From Leucobacter sp. UBA1945 (lineage in GTDB: Bacteria > Actinomycetota > Actinomycetes > Actinomycetales > Microbacteriaceae), in contig DDEV01000008.1 in NCBI GenBank assembly GCA_002336855.1, positions 149 through 64,148 on the forward strand: 64,000 nucleotides of DNA, given 5' to 3'. This document shows, in pieces, positions 42,933 through 51,526 of the stretch. Under the pieces are notes generated by a model that saw nothing but the letters and a program-made list of their open reading frames with translations, searched no databases and was not told where the DNA came from. A program made the translations under genes and the position numbers. Position 1 is the stretch's first letter, and each line of letters starts with the position of its first letter.

Positions 42933-43655
42933 ATGCACGGACAACCGATGCCAGTGAGTGGAGACACACAGATCGGTCTCATCGTTGTAGAACCGACCCC
43001 TGGCCTCCTGGCAATTGCCGCGCAGAAGAATATCGATTTCATAGTACTCGACGCAGAACAAACCGGACTCTCGGTGCGAGAGTGCACCGAGATCGTGCAC
43101 CGGCTGAGCGGAACCGGAACCGAAATTGCGGTGCGCGTGCCAGACGTCGAAGAGCGCACGCTGATCTCTTTTGCGAACACCGGGGCAGCCGAGCTCGTGC
43201 TGCCACGGATTCGATCGGTCGCCGAGCTCGAGACCGCTGCTGCCGCGGTCAAGTACGCCCCGGAGGGGCTGCGATCCCGGCAGGTCACCCTCGCGTCTGG
43301 CTACGGCGCGGACTATTCTCGGGCGCCGAGAACGAGCGTGCTGCTCGAAACCATTGATGCCCTCGACGGGATCGACGCGCTCGTCGCCTCGCCCTGTTTC
43401 GAGAGCGGCTGGGTCGGGCCAGCAGATCTTTCTGCCGAGCTCCAACGTGCGGGCCGTGGCGGCGCAGACGCACTCGAAACGGCGACCCAGATCATGGTGG
43501 ACGCGATGCTCGCAGCGGGCAAGCCTGTCGGTCTGCCCGCACCCGGCCCCGCAGGCATTGCGAGCGCCCGCGCTCGCGGAGCCACTCGCGTGGCCGTCTA
43601 CTGGGAACGTTATCTGCACACCGTACTCGAAGAAATCACGTCCCAGCGCTCATGA
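42933..43655 (+). CDS. HpcH/HpaI-family aldolase
   Basis: Class II, metal-dependent TIM-barrel aldolase family that cleaves 2-keto-3-deoxy sugar acids or 2-oxo-hydroxy acids into pyruvate or similar units. IDFIVLDAEQTGLSVREC (metal-site Glu region), LPRIRSVAELETAAAAVKYAPEG and GWVGPADLSAELQ (GPxD/LS motif) match the family. 240 residues. The ATG is used; another ATG five codons later is possible. First gene of a four-gene rightward operon with overlapping starts. The usual substrate-binding Arg region is partly divergent, so specificity is unknown. Confidence 0.85.
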   Translation: MHGQPMPVSGDTQIGLIVVEPTPGLLAIAAQKNIDFIVLDAEQTGLSVRECTEIVHRLSGTGTEIAVRVPDVEERTLISFANTGAAELVLPRIRSVAELETAAAAVKYAPEGLRSRQVTLASGYGADYSRAPRTSVLLETIDALDGIDALVASPCFESGWVGPADLSAELQRAGRGGADALETATQIMVDAMLAAGKPVGLPAPGPAGIASARARGATRVAVYWERYLHTVLEEITSQRS

Positions 43656-44878
43656 ATCACGCACAAGCAGAAGGAACCCCACACATGGCCGCAGATACGT
43701 CGCCGACGCCCTCGACCGCCCCACTGCGGCTCCTCGCCGTAGGCGACGTGCTGATCGAGCGCGACGATCCGGGCAGCGCCTTTGCGCGGTGCGCCGACGT
43801 CGTCAACGGGGGAGACGTATTCTTCGGCAACTGCGAAGCGGTTTACGCGGACGGCGTGCAGTTCTCGCCGACAGCGAGCATTCCTGTGGTGGGATCTCCT
43901 GACAACGCCGCGGGTCTCGGCGTCGCGGGTTTCGACGTGATGTCGCTCTCAAACAATCACACGGTTGACGGCGGCCACGAGGGGCTATTGCAGACCCTCG
44001 CGCGAGTCGAAGAACAGGGCATCGCAACCTGCGGCGCGGGTGCAAACCTCGCCGCCGCGCGACGGCCCGCGATCCTCGAACGAAATGGACGCAGCATCGC
44101 ATTCTTCGCCTACTCTTGCGAGTTTCCCGCCGGATACTCGGCGACCGAAGACCGGCCGGGCATCGCGACCGTTCGCACCCACACGGTGTACGTGCCCTCC
44201 CCGCTGAGCGCCTTTCAATCGGGTGGCGCCCCCGACCAATTCACCGTCGTAGACCCCCGTGACCTGCGCAGCGTGCGCGCCGACATCGCAGTCGTGCGGG
44301 ATGAGGTCGACCTGATCGTCGTGAGCATGCACGCGGGCGACGGCAGCCGGCCAGCGGTAATCACCGATTTTGAACGCCAGCTCGCGCAGGCTGTCATCGA
44401 CGTGGGCGCCGACGCCTACCTCGGGCATCACCATCACATGCTGCGCGGCGCCGAGTACTACCGAGGCAAGCCCGTATTCTATGGGCTCGGCCACTTCGTC
44501 TTCGATGTGCCTGACTTCGAAAGTCAGGTGCCCCCAACCGTACTCGCGCGTATGAAGGAGCACGCTGGCGAGTACGGCTACGGGTACCGGGATGACGGAT
44601 ACCCGCTTTTGCCCATGCACCCAGAGGCGAGAATGACCATGATCGCAGTGTGTGACTTCGGAGCCGATGCAGGGGTGCGGGCAGGCGCAATTGTGTGCCG
44701 ACTCAACCCGGAGGGGCAGCCGGTCCCGTTGTCGCCGCGCGAGGCGGCAGGGCAAGAAGTCACCGAGTACCTGAGATGGCTGAACGAACAGGAACAACTC
44801 GAGGGGGAGTGGCACGTCGGCGACTCCGAGATCGCGGGCTACGCGATCGTCGAACTCGTTCCGGCGGGAGCAAAGTAA
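43652..44878 (+). CDS. CapA-like metallophosphoesterase
   Basis: Member of the CapA/PgsA calcineurin-like fold family. Family motifs are LLAVGDVLI, VFFGNCEA, MSLSNNHTVDGGHEGLLQTL, VSMHAGDGSR and DAYLGHHHHMLRGAEYYRGKPVFYGLGHFVFD. No signal peptide is visible, so it is probably cytoplasmic, unlike CapA of capsule systems. 408 residues. Its ATG overlaps the aldolase stop, and its own stop overlaps the next start, placing it in a catabolic operon with no capsule genes. A phosphoesterase or other hydrolase step in the pathway is more likely than polyglutamate synthesis. Confidence 0.85.
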   Translation: MNHAQAEGTPHMAADTSPTPSTAPLRLLAVGDVLIERDDPGSAFARCADVVNGGDVFFGNCEAVYADGVQFSPTASIPVVGSPDNAAGLGVAGFDVMSLSNNHTVDGGHEGLLQTLARVEEQGIATCGAGANLAAARRPAILERNGRSIAFFAYSCEFPAGYSATEDRPGIATVRTHTVYVPSPLSAFQSGGAPDQFTVVDPRDLRSVRADIAVVRDEVDLIVVSMHAGDGSRPAVITDFERQLAQAVIDVGADAYLGHHHHMLRGAEYYRGKPVFYGLGHFVFDVPDFESQVPPTVLARMKEHAGEYGYGYRDDGYPLLPMHPEARMTMIAVCDFGADAGVRAGAIVCRLNPEGQPVPLSPREAAGQEVTEYLRWLNEQEQLEGEWHVGDSEIAGYAIVELVPAGAK

Positions 44879-46077
44879 TGGCGGTGGGCACGAGAACGCT
44901 TGTCGGGGCAGAGGCCTCAAACACCGGCGTGCGCCGCTTCGACTTTCCCGAGCTCGGGCGGGTGATTTACGGAGACGGCGCAGTAGACCAGCTCGGCGAC
45001 GAGGTGCGTCGCCTCGGGGGGAGCCGCGTGCTGCTCGTCACCAGCCCGAGCCTGGCGAAGCAGCACGATCTGATGTCGCGAATCCGTACGGCGTTGGGTG
45101 ACGCGCTCGCCGCCGAGTTTCACGATGCAGTCGCGCACGTACCGCTTGCCTCGGTTGAGGCGGCGGTCGAGTCCGCACGCGCGTGCAAGGCAGATGTGGT
45201 GCTGAGTTTCGGCGGCGGCAGCCCGGTCGACTGCGCCAAGGCGACAGCGATGTGTGCAGGCTCGGAGCTCACGGTGGCCGAGGCCCTTGCCCAGGCGAAG
45301 ATCGAGCGGGGCACCGCAGGCACAGTCGGCACCGCGCACGCCCCGCTGCCGCAGATTTCGGTCAGCACCGCGCTCTCGGCGGCCGAGTACACACCCACGT
45401 TCACGGTGACGCAGCCGGTCTCGAAATCGAAGGTCATGTATTACGACTCGAGGATCACCCCGGCCACCGTCGTGCTTGACCCGGGCATGACTGTCACCAC
45501 GCCGGCCTGGCTGTGGGGGGCGAGCGGCGTGCGGGCGATCGATCACTGCGTCGAGTGGTTTCTGTCGACCGCGAGCACTCCGTTCACCGACGCGCTCGTG
45601 CTGCGAGCACTCGGCATGCTGTGGCGCTCACTGCCTGCAGTGCTCGAGAACCCAACCGACCTCGACGCGCGATTGGAGTGTCAGCTCGCCGCCTGGATGA
45701 GCGTCTACGGTTCGTCGAACGTGCTCGGAGGGCTCTCACACGCGATTGGCCATCAGCTCGGCAGCAGCACCGGCATGGTGCACGGATACACGTCGTGCAT
45801 CGTGCTGCCGCACGTCATCGAGTTCAACGGCGAGGCGGTGCCCGACCGCGTCGCCGAGCTCGCTCGCGCTGCGGGCCTCGACACGGACGACCTTGCAAGA
45901 GGGCTGAGAGAACTGATCGCCCGCCTGGGGCTGCCGAGCAGCATCTCGGAGGCGACGGATCGTGCCGCCGATCTGGATGCGATTGCCGCTGAGACCATGC
46001 GTGAGGTTGCGATCGCAAACAACCCGAGGCCCGTGACCGAGGCGGCGGTGCGCCGCATTCTGGAGCTTGCGAAGTGA
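44878..46077 (+). CDS. Iron-type alcohol dehydrogenase / maleylacetate-reductase-like protein with altered metal site
   Basis: A 399-residue dehydroquinate-synthase-like fold. The NAD(P) loop FGGGSPVDCAKATA is at about residues 111-124. Metal-site histidines H223, H288 and H302 have the usual spacing (H288-H302 is 14 residues), but the first ligand, normally Asp four residues before the first His, is Arg219 in GVRAIDHC. Maleylacetate reductases also lack this Asp and work without metal. The ATG overlaps the CapA-like stop (TAATG). Likely role: reduction of an aldehyde or a keto acid in the island pathway. Confidence 0.85.
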   Translation: MAVGTRTLVGAEASNTGVRRFDFPELGRVIYGDGAVDQLGDEVRRLGGSRVLLVTSPSLAKQHDLMSRIRTALGDALAAEFHDAVAHVPLASVEAAVESARACKADVVLSFGGGSPVDCAKATAMCAGSELTVAEALAQAKIERGTAGTVGTAHAPLPQISVSTALSAAEYTPTFTVTQPVSKSKVMYYDSRITPATVVLDPGMTVTTPAWLWGASGVRAIDHCVEWFLSTASTPFTDALVLRALGMLWRSLPAVLENPTDLDARLECQLAAWMSVYGSSNVLGGLSHAIGHQLGSSTGMVHGYTSCIVLPHVIEFNGEAVPDRVAELARAAGLDTDDLARGLRELIARLGLPSSISEATDRAADLDAIAAETMREVAIANNPRPVTEAAVRRILELAK

Positions 46078-47468
46078 GCGCCGGAGCGCCCGCACAGGCA
46101 TTCCCGTCGAAGCTGCTTCGAAACGTGGCGGGCGTATGGTTCGGGCCCGCGGCCGAGCGCGCGCTGCTTGCAAGCGTCGATGTACTCGTCAGCGAAGGCC
46201 GCGTCACCCAGGTGGGCAGCGAGCTGGCCGCGCCCGACGGCTGCGAGGTGATCGAGGCCGCGCACCTGCTCGTCTTGCCTGGCTTCGTGAACGCGCATCA
46301 CCACCTCACGCAGCAGCTGACAAGAACGATCTCTCCGGGCGGCGACGTCTTCGAGTGGCTCGCCGCGTGCTACCCGGTCTGGGCGAGGCTCACCGCAGCA
46401 CAGGCTGGCATCGGCGCGCGAATCGGACTCGCCGAGCTCGCGCTCACCGGCGTCACGACCACCGCCGATCTCTCCTACTACTTTCCTGCCGGTCGCCCAG
46501 ACATCTTCGACGCGCAGATCGAGGCAGCCCGAGACATCGGGATCCGCATGCTCGCCGTGCGCGGTGGCATGCTCGACGTCGGCGATGCGGTTCGAGGCCG
46601 CATCGGTGATTCGATCGCATCGACGATCGAATCACCTGACACGCTGCTCGCAGAGCTCGAGCGGGCTGCGACGCAGTACCACGGTCCGGCGCAGGAGTCG
46701 ATGCTGCGCATCGGGATGGGCCTCACCGAGCCGCTCTGGGAAGCGCCGAGTCTGATGCGCGAGCTCGCAGCGCTCGCCGAGGCGCACGGTCTCGCCGCGC
46801 ACACGCACCTGCACCCTCGCCCAGGCGACCTCGAGGCCTGCGCACCCGGCAGCATCGCCGATCGGCTCGCCGAACTCGGCTGGTGGAACGATCGGCTCTG
46901 GGTCGCCCACGGCACGCGCCTAGATGCGGGGCTGCTCGATCGCATGATCGCCGATGGCGTCGGCTTCGTCACTTGCCCGTCGTCGAACGCGAGACTCGGC
47001 ACGAGCCTTGCTCCGGCGTGGCGGTTCGCCGAGCGCGGCGGGCTGCCCTCGATCGGAGTCGACGGCGCAGCATCAAACGACGGCGGCGACATGCTCGGCG
47101 AGATTCGGCTGACGTGGCAGATTCAACGGCACGCCTCGAGCGGCAGTGAATACTTCGCCGGGCTCACACCCAGGACGGTGCTTGACTGGGCCACCGTCGG
47201 CGGGGCGAAAGCGCTGGGGTGGCAGGGGCTTGGCGAACTCACGATCGGCGGCCTCGCCGATCTCGCCTGCTTCGACGTGTCGGGGCTCGAGTATGTCGGC
47301 GCGCAGGATTTGCTTGACGCCCTCGTGCTGTGCGGGGTATCGCATCGCGCAGAGCTCGTGCTCGTCGGAGGCAAAGCCGTGGTTCGCGACGGCCGCCTCG
47401 TTGGGGTCGACGAAGACGAGCTCGCGCATCAGGGCAGAGCCGCGACGCTCGAACTCTTCACCAGCTGA
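46074..47468 (+). CDS. TRZ/ATZ-family amidohydrolase, 8-oxoguanine-deaminase-like
   Basis: A 464-residue zinc amidohydrolase. Metal and active-site motifs: PGFVNAHHHLTQQLTR (HxH), AAHTHLHPRPGD (His and neighbouring acid), AHGTRLDAGLL (His) and SIGVDGAASNDGGDML (Asp). The FEWLAACYPVWARL and TTTADLSYYFPAG blocks are closest to bacterial 8-oxoguanine deaminases and hydroxyatrazine-type hydrolases. Deamination or dechlorination of an N-heterocycle is expected. GTG start overlapping the upstream TGA (GTGA). It is the last gene of the rightward operon and converges on the ThDP enzyme. Confidence 0.87.
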   Translation: MSAGAPAQAFPSKLLRNVAGVWFGPAAERALLASVDVLVSEGRVTQVGSELAAPDGCEVIEAAHLLVLPGFVNAHHHLTQQLTRTISPGGDVFEWLAACYPVWARLTAAQAGIGARIGLAELALTGVTTTADLSYYFPAGRPDIFDAQIEAARDIGIRMLAVRGGMLDVGDAVRGRIGDSIASTIESPDTLLAELERAATQYHGPAQESMLRIGMGLTEPLWEAPSLMRELAALAEAHGLAAHTHLHPRPGDLEACAPGSIADRLAELGWWNDRLWVAHGTRLDAGLLDRMIADGVGFVTCPSSNARLGTSLAPAWRFAERGGLPSIGVDGAASNDGGDMLGEIRLTWQIQRHASSGSEYFAGLTPRTVLDWATVGGAKALGWQGLGELTIGGLADLACFDVSGLEYVGAQDLLDALVLCGVSHRAELVLVGGKAVVRDGRLVGVDEDELAHQGRAATLELFTS

Positions 47469-47483
47469 TCGCGCAGGTTGCCG

Positions 47484-49142
47484 TCAGCGACGCAGCTGCT
47501 TGATCTCGAGAAACGTCTGTGCGATCAAGTCGCCGTTGACCCTGATGTCGAACACTATCGGGCCGCTCCGCGCAAGGTGCACGCCAATCGATTGCATGTC
47601 GCGTTCGTTTGAGATGACAACGCCCGATGCGCCGAGCGCGTTCGCCATTCGGGCGAAATCTGGTGCAGGGTAGTTCGATTCGGCGACCGGTTTGTCGAGC
47701 ATCGCGAGGGTGTGCCGCTCGATGCCGAAGCCGCCGTCGTTCAAAATCAGCACGATGACGGGCAATTGCTCGCGCACCGCTGTCTCGAGTTCGGCGATCG
47801 ACATCGCCGCCGATCCATCGCCCATGACGGCAACGACTGGGCGGCCGCCAAGGCCTGACGCGGCTCCGAGCGCGAGGCTCAGGCTCTGGCCGATCGAACC
47901 GAACGAGAAGCCGTGGGTGTATGAGCGCGGCTCGTGCACGTCGATGAGCTGCGTGCCCCAGATGCAGACGTGGCCACCGTCGATGACGACGGCACGATTC
48001 GTCGGGAGGGCCGCGTTGAACGCAGCACAGGCGCGGCGAGGATCGATCGAGTCGCCGTCGGAGTACCCGCCTTTGGGTATTGCATCGGGTGAGAGGTGCG
48101 CACTGCCCGAGACAGCCGGCTGCGCTGCCTCAATCGGCTGGTGTGCGCCTGGCGCACCCATCGCTGCGAGCGCGGCCCGAATGCCCGAGGCCGTGGACGC
48201 GGCGTCGCCGGGCACGGCGACATCTACCCTTGAGAACCGCTCGAATGCCATCGGATCGGTGTCTATCTGCACAATGGTGCAGCCCTTGGCATAGCTGTGA
48301 CGGGTGGTGGTCCACTCGTTCAGCGATGCCCCGAACGAGACGATGCAATCGGCATCGGCGAGGGCTGCACTCGCCGTCGTGTTTCCGAGCCCGCCGGCGA
48401 CTCCGAGCGCGAGTGGGTGCCCCCAGAAGTTGCCCTTGCCGAGAAGAGAGGTGACGATCCGTGCGCCGGTCTCGTTGGCGAGCGCCGCGATCTCGGTGAT
48501 AGCCCGGTCGTCTGAGGCGCCGCGCCCGGCCAGAAGTACCGGGCGCTCGGCTGAAGCGAGCGCTGAGGCACCGCGGGCGACGAGCTCGGGGTGCGGGCTC
48601 AGCCACGGCGCCAGGTCGGGCAAGTCGTGCTCGGCCATGCTCGTGATGCCGGTCTCTGCCGATTGCACATCGGTGGGCATGTCGAGCACGACCGTTGCCG
48701 GTCGGCGCAGCGCGGTTCGAGCGGCGAGCAGCACGTCTGCGTCGATACGCGGGGGAGTGCTGAGCGATACCCGCTCAGTGCCGAGCGAGCGGGTGAACGC
48801 GCTCTGATCTAGCCGCTGCAGGTTGAACACGTCGCCGGCAGCGAGCCCGCCCACCAGCACGAGCACTTTCGAGCGGTGCGCGGTCGCGGTCGCGACCGAT
48901 GTCGCGGCGTTCGTGAAGCCCGGGCCGTGGGTGACGGTCGCCACGCCGAGCCTTCCGGTCATGCGGTGGTAGCCGTCGGCCATGCCCACGGCGCCGGCCT
49001 CGTGCCGGGCGTGCACTATGCGCACGCCGTGCTTCTCCGAGAGCTCTGCGAGCAGCAGCAAGTTGCCGTCGCCCATCACTGCGAACACCGTGTCAACGCC
49101 GAGGGCGACGAGCCTCCGAGCGATCACCTCGTACCCGAGCAT
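47484..49142 (-). CDS. ThDP-dependent enzyme of the acetolactate synthase / decarboxylase superfamily
   Basis: A 552-residue three-domain enzyme. The catalytic Glu48 lies in HARHEAGAVGMADGYHRMTG. The cofactor motif is GDGSAAMSIAELETAVREQLPVIVLILNDGGFG, identified by its GDG and ND ends. The FAD-type central domain is short. It resembles acetolactate-synthase-like and 2-oxoacid decarboxylases, but the substrate is not decided by motifs I can read. It is the last gene of the ten-gene leftward operon, 10 nt after the hydantoinase. It could decarboxylate the keto acid made by the class IV aminotransferase. Confidence 0.85.
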   Translation of the reverse strand: MLGYEVIARRLVALGVDTVFAVMGDGNLLLLAELSEKHGVRIVHARHEAGAVGMADGYHRMTGRLGVATVTHGPGFTNAATSVATATAHRSKVLVLVGGLAAGDVFNLQRLDQSAFTRSLGTERVSLSTPPRIDADVLLAARTALRRPATVVLDMPTDVQSAETGITSMAEHDLPDLAPWLSPHPELVARGASALASAERPVLLAGRGASDDRAITEIAALANETGARIVTSLLGKGNFWGHPLALGVAGGLGNTTASAALADADCIVSFGASLNEWTTTRHSYAKGCTIVQIDTDPMAFERFSRVDVAVPGDAASTASGIRAALAAMGAPGAHQPIEAAQPAVSGSAHLSPDAIPKGGYSDGDSIDPRRACAAFNAALPTNRAVVIDGGHVCIWGTQLIDVHEPRSYTHGFSFGSIGQSLSLALGAASGLGGRPVVAVMGDGSAAMSIAELETAVREQLPVIVLILNDGGFGIERHTLAMLDKPVAESNYPAPDFARMANALGASGVVISNERDMQSIGVHLARSGPIVFDIRVNGDLIAQTFLEIKQLRR

Positions 49143-49152
49143 GCTGATCCTC

Positions 49153-50577
49153 CTAGCAGGCGGGACGGCTGCGCACGTCTTTGCCGACGTGCTGCTTCAG
49201 CAGATGACCGATGGGGCCCTGCTTCAGCTCTCCGTCTCGCATCATGATGTGGCCCCGCAGCACCGTCATGCTCGGCCACGCCTCGACACGGTAGCCCTCC
49301 CACGCGGTGTAATCGGCTTCGTGCAGGTCGTCTTTCGTGATGACCCTGCTGACGCCCGTGTCGAGCACCGCGAGGTCGGCGTCGGAGCCGATCGCGATCA
49401 CGCCCTTCTGCGGGTGCAGGCCGAGGATTCTTGCCGCGTTCGCCGAGGTGAAGTCGACGTAGCGGTTCAGATCGATGCCGCGCTTGTGCACGCCCTCGGT
49501 GTAGGCCACCGCCATGCGCATCTCGATGCCGGCGAAGCCTCCGGTCGTGTCGAAGATGGTGCGACCGCGGGTCTTCACGTCGAAGTCGGTGCATACGCCG
49601 TCGGTCGCGAGCGTGCTCACGGTGCCGGCAATGAGTGCCTCCCACATCGAGTCGCGGTCGGCCTCGGACTTCAGCGATGGGTAGGTGTGGTAAATCGCGC
49701 CGTGCGGGTGCTTGTAGTCTTCGGCGGTGAAGTAGGCATAGTGCGGCAGGATCTCACCGTAGACGGGAAGGCCGCGACCGCGAGCTTTCGCGATGGCTTC
49801 GACGCCCTCTTTCGCGCTGACGTGCATGAGGTAGATAGGCGCACCGGTGTATTCGGCGAGCGAGATGACCCGCTCGAACGAGATCTTCTCTGAGATGTTG
49901 TTGTGCGCGTCTGGCATGTACTGCAGGTCGGTCTGCTTCGCCCGCTCGAGGCGTTTGTAGGCGTACATCACGAGCTCATCATCTTCGGCGTGCACCGCGA
50001 GCATGGCACCGGCCTCGGCAACCTTTTCCATGAGGCCCCAGATGTTTCCGAGGTCGGTCTTCTGGTGCGGGCGGGTGGGGGTGGTATTCGTCATCCACAC
50101 CTTCCAGCTGCCGTGCCCGTTGGCGATGGCGTCCGGCACTTGGTCGAGCACCTCGAACGGGATCTCCTGTTCGCGGAAGGTGCCGTGCAGGGCGTAGTCG
50201 GTGTAGGTCAGGCCGTCCCACTCTTTCGCCTTGCGAGCGAAGGAATCTTCGAGGTTGTCGCCCGGGTGCCAGTGCGCGAAGTCGATGAGCGTCGTGGTGC
50301 CACCGTAGATCGCGCCCTCGCTCGCGCGGTCTGCGCCGAAGCACATGATGCCGCTCTCGGCGGCTGTCGGCAGCACGGAGTTGGTGTGCACGTGCGGATC
50401 GATGCCTCCCGGCACCACCAGTTGCCCGCCGAGGTCGACGGTCTCTCGCGCTTCTTCGGCGAGCGAGCGGCCGCTCTCGACGAGCGAGACGATCTTGCCG
50501 CCGAGAATGCCGATGTCGAGCTGCTTTGCTCCGTATTCGGTGACGACGAGTCCGTTGGTGAGAAGAAGGTCGAGCAT
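49153..50577 (-). CDS. Dihydropyrimidinase / D-hydantoinase family cyclic amidohydrolase
   Basis: Opens cyclic ureides (hydantoins, dihydropyrimidines) to N-carbamoyl amino acids. A binuclear metal centre is visible: HVHTNS near residue 60, the carboxylatable Lys in GSWKVWMTN, His in AVHAEDDE, His in IYLMHVSAKEG, and Asp in LATDGVCTDFD. The Lys-neighbouring sequence is unusual compared with the common SFKxFMAY form. 474 residues. It lies 5 nt after the acetamidase gene. With the isochorismatase-like amidase upstream it gives the two steps from cyclic ureide to free amino acid. Confidence 0.9.
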   Translation of the reverse strand: MLDLLLTNGLVVTEYGAKQLDIGILGGKIVSLVESGRSLAEEARETVDLGGQLVVPGGIDPHVHTNSVLPTAAESGIMCFGADRASEGAIYGGTTTLIDFAHWHPGDNLEDSFARKAKEWDGLTYTDYALHGTFREQEIPFEVLDQVPDAIANGHGSWKVWMTNTTPTRPHQKTDLGNIWGLMEKVAEAGAMLAVHAEDDELVMYAYKRLERAKQTDLQYMPDAHNNISEKISFERVISLAEYTGAPIYLMHVSAKEGVEAIAKARGRGLPVYGEILPHYAYFTAEDYKHPHGAIYHTYPSLKSEADRDSMWEALIAGTVSTLATDGVCTDFDVKTRGRTIFDTTGGFAGIEMRMAVAYTEGVHKRGIDLNRYVDFTSANAARILGLHPQKGVIAIGSDADLAVLDTGVSRVITKDDLHEADYTAWEGYRVEAWPSMTVLRGHIMMRDGELKQGPIGHLLKQHVGKDVRSRPAC

Positions 50578-50582
50578 GAGGA

Positions 50583-51497
50583 TTACCTTTCGATGGAGCT
50601 GTCTGCGTGCGCAGAGAAGAGGGGGGTGCGCGTGAAGTAGCGCTCGTCGAGCAGTACCTTCACGGAGCGCCTCGGGTTGACGAGTTGAGAGATCGCGACA
50701 TCACCGGCGGCGCTGATGAGCATCGCGGCTTTCTCGCGACGCCAACCGCGATCCTCTTGGACCAAATGGAGCATGTCGTCGAGCGCGAGCTGTGCCGCCT
50801 CATCGAGCGTGTCGCCGTCACCCATGGTTATGACGCGGCCGCCGGATCGGAGCATCGGGCGCTGCAGCTGGGCGTTCTTGATGACGCGGCACGACAGGGT
50901 CACCGCGCCTTCGACCTCGACCGCGGTGAGCGACGACTCGCCGTCACCCTGTGCCGCGTGCAGATCGCCGAGATAGAGGTGGCCGCCCTCGAGTTCGACC
51001 GGAACGATAATGCTTGCGCCGGTCGTGAGCTCCTTGCAGTCCATGTTTCCGGCGAAGGTGCCTACGGTGCTCGAGCTCGGGTTTCCGGTGGCCGGCGCGA
51101 GGCCGAGCTTGCCGATCATCGTGTTGACCGGCACCGTGACCTGCTCGTCAAACTGCACGATGCCGTCGCGAATCTCAACCACGTGGCCGTACGACTCGAA
51201 CTCGCCGCTGAAGCCGCCGCGCCCCGGAATCGTGACCATCGCGCCGCGGTCGGCGATGTCGATGTCGTGAATGTCAATCTGCACCAGGTCGCCGGGGAGT
51301 GCACCCTCGATGAGGATCGGGCCGGTCACCGGGATCGCGAAGTGCGAGAAATCAGTCGCCTCTTCGAAACCTTCCTTGCTCAGAATGCTCGGTGTCTCGA
51401 CCCTGAAAACTTCTCCCTCGCTGACGACGATGATCGGTTCGCCCGTCGCCGAGTATGTCGGGGAGGCGGGCAGCGGCCCGACGCTTCTGATGGTCAT
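50583..51497 (-). CDS. Acetamidase/formamidase family protein
   Basis: A 304-residue FmdA/AmdA-type amidase. Family blocks are HFAIPVTGPILIEGALPGDLVQIDIHDI, NMDCKELTTGASIIVPVELEGGHLYLGDLHAAQGDGE and the C-terminal SAAGDVAISQLVNPRRSVKVLLDE. It hydrolyses short-chain amides to acid and ammonia in characterised members. The ATG beginning MTIRSVGPLP is chosen; the frame extends much further upstream without similarity. It is preceded by the aminotransferase gene and followed closely by the hydantoinase. Confidence 0.88.
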   Translation of the reverse strand: MTIRSVGPLPASPTYSATGEPIIVVSEGEVFRVETPSILSKEGFEEATDFSHFAIPVTGPILIEGALPGDLVQIDIHDIDIADRGAMVTIPGRGGFSGEFESYGHVVEIRDGIVQFDEQVTVPVNTMIGKLGLAPATGNPSSSTVGTFAGNMDCKELTTGASIIVPVELEGGHLYLGDLHAAQGDGESSLTAVEVEGAVTLSCRVIKNAQLQRPMLRSGGRVITMGDGDTLDEAAQLALDDMLHLVQEDRGWRREKAAMLISAAGDVAISQLVNPRRSVKVLLDERYFTRTPLFSAHADSSIER

Positions 51498-51526
51498 GTG
51501 CGGCCTATTCGTGTCTCGACATCGGC

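Noticed and set aside
43652..44878. Polyglutamate capsule synthesis by the CapA-like gene
   Set aside because: No CapB/CapC partners, no signal peptide, and tight coupling to catabolic genes.
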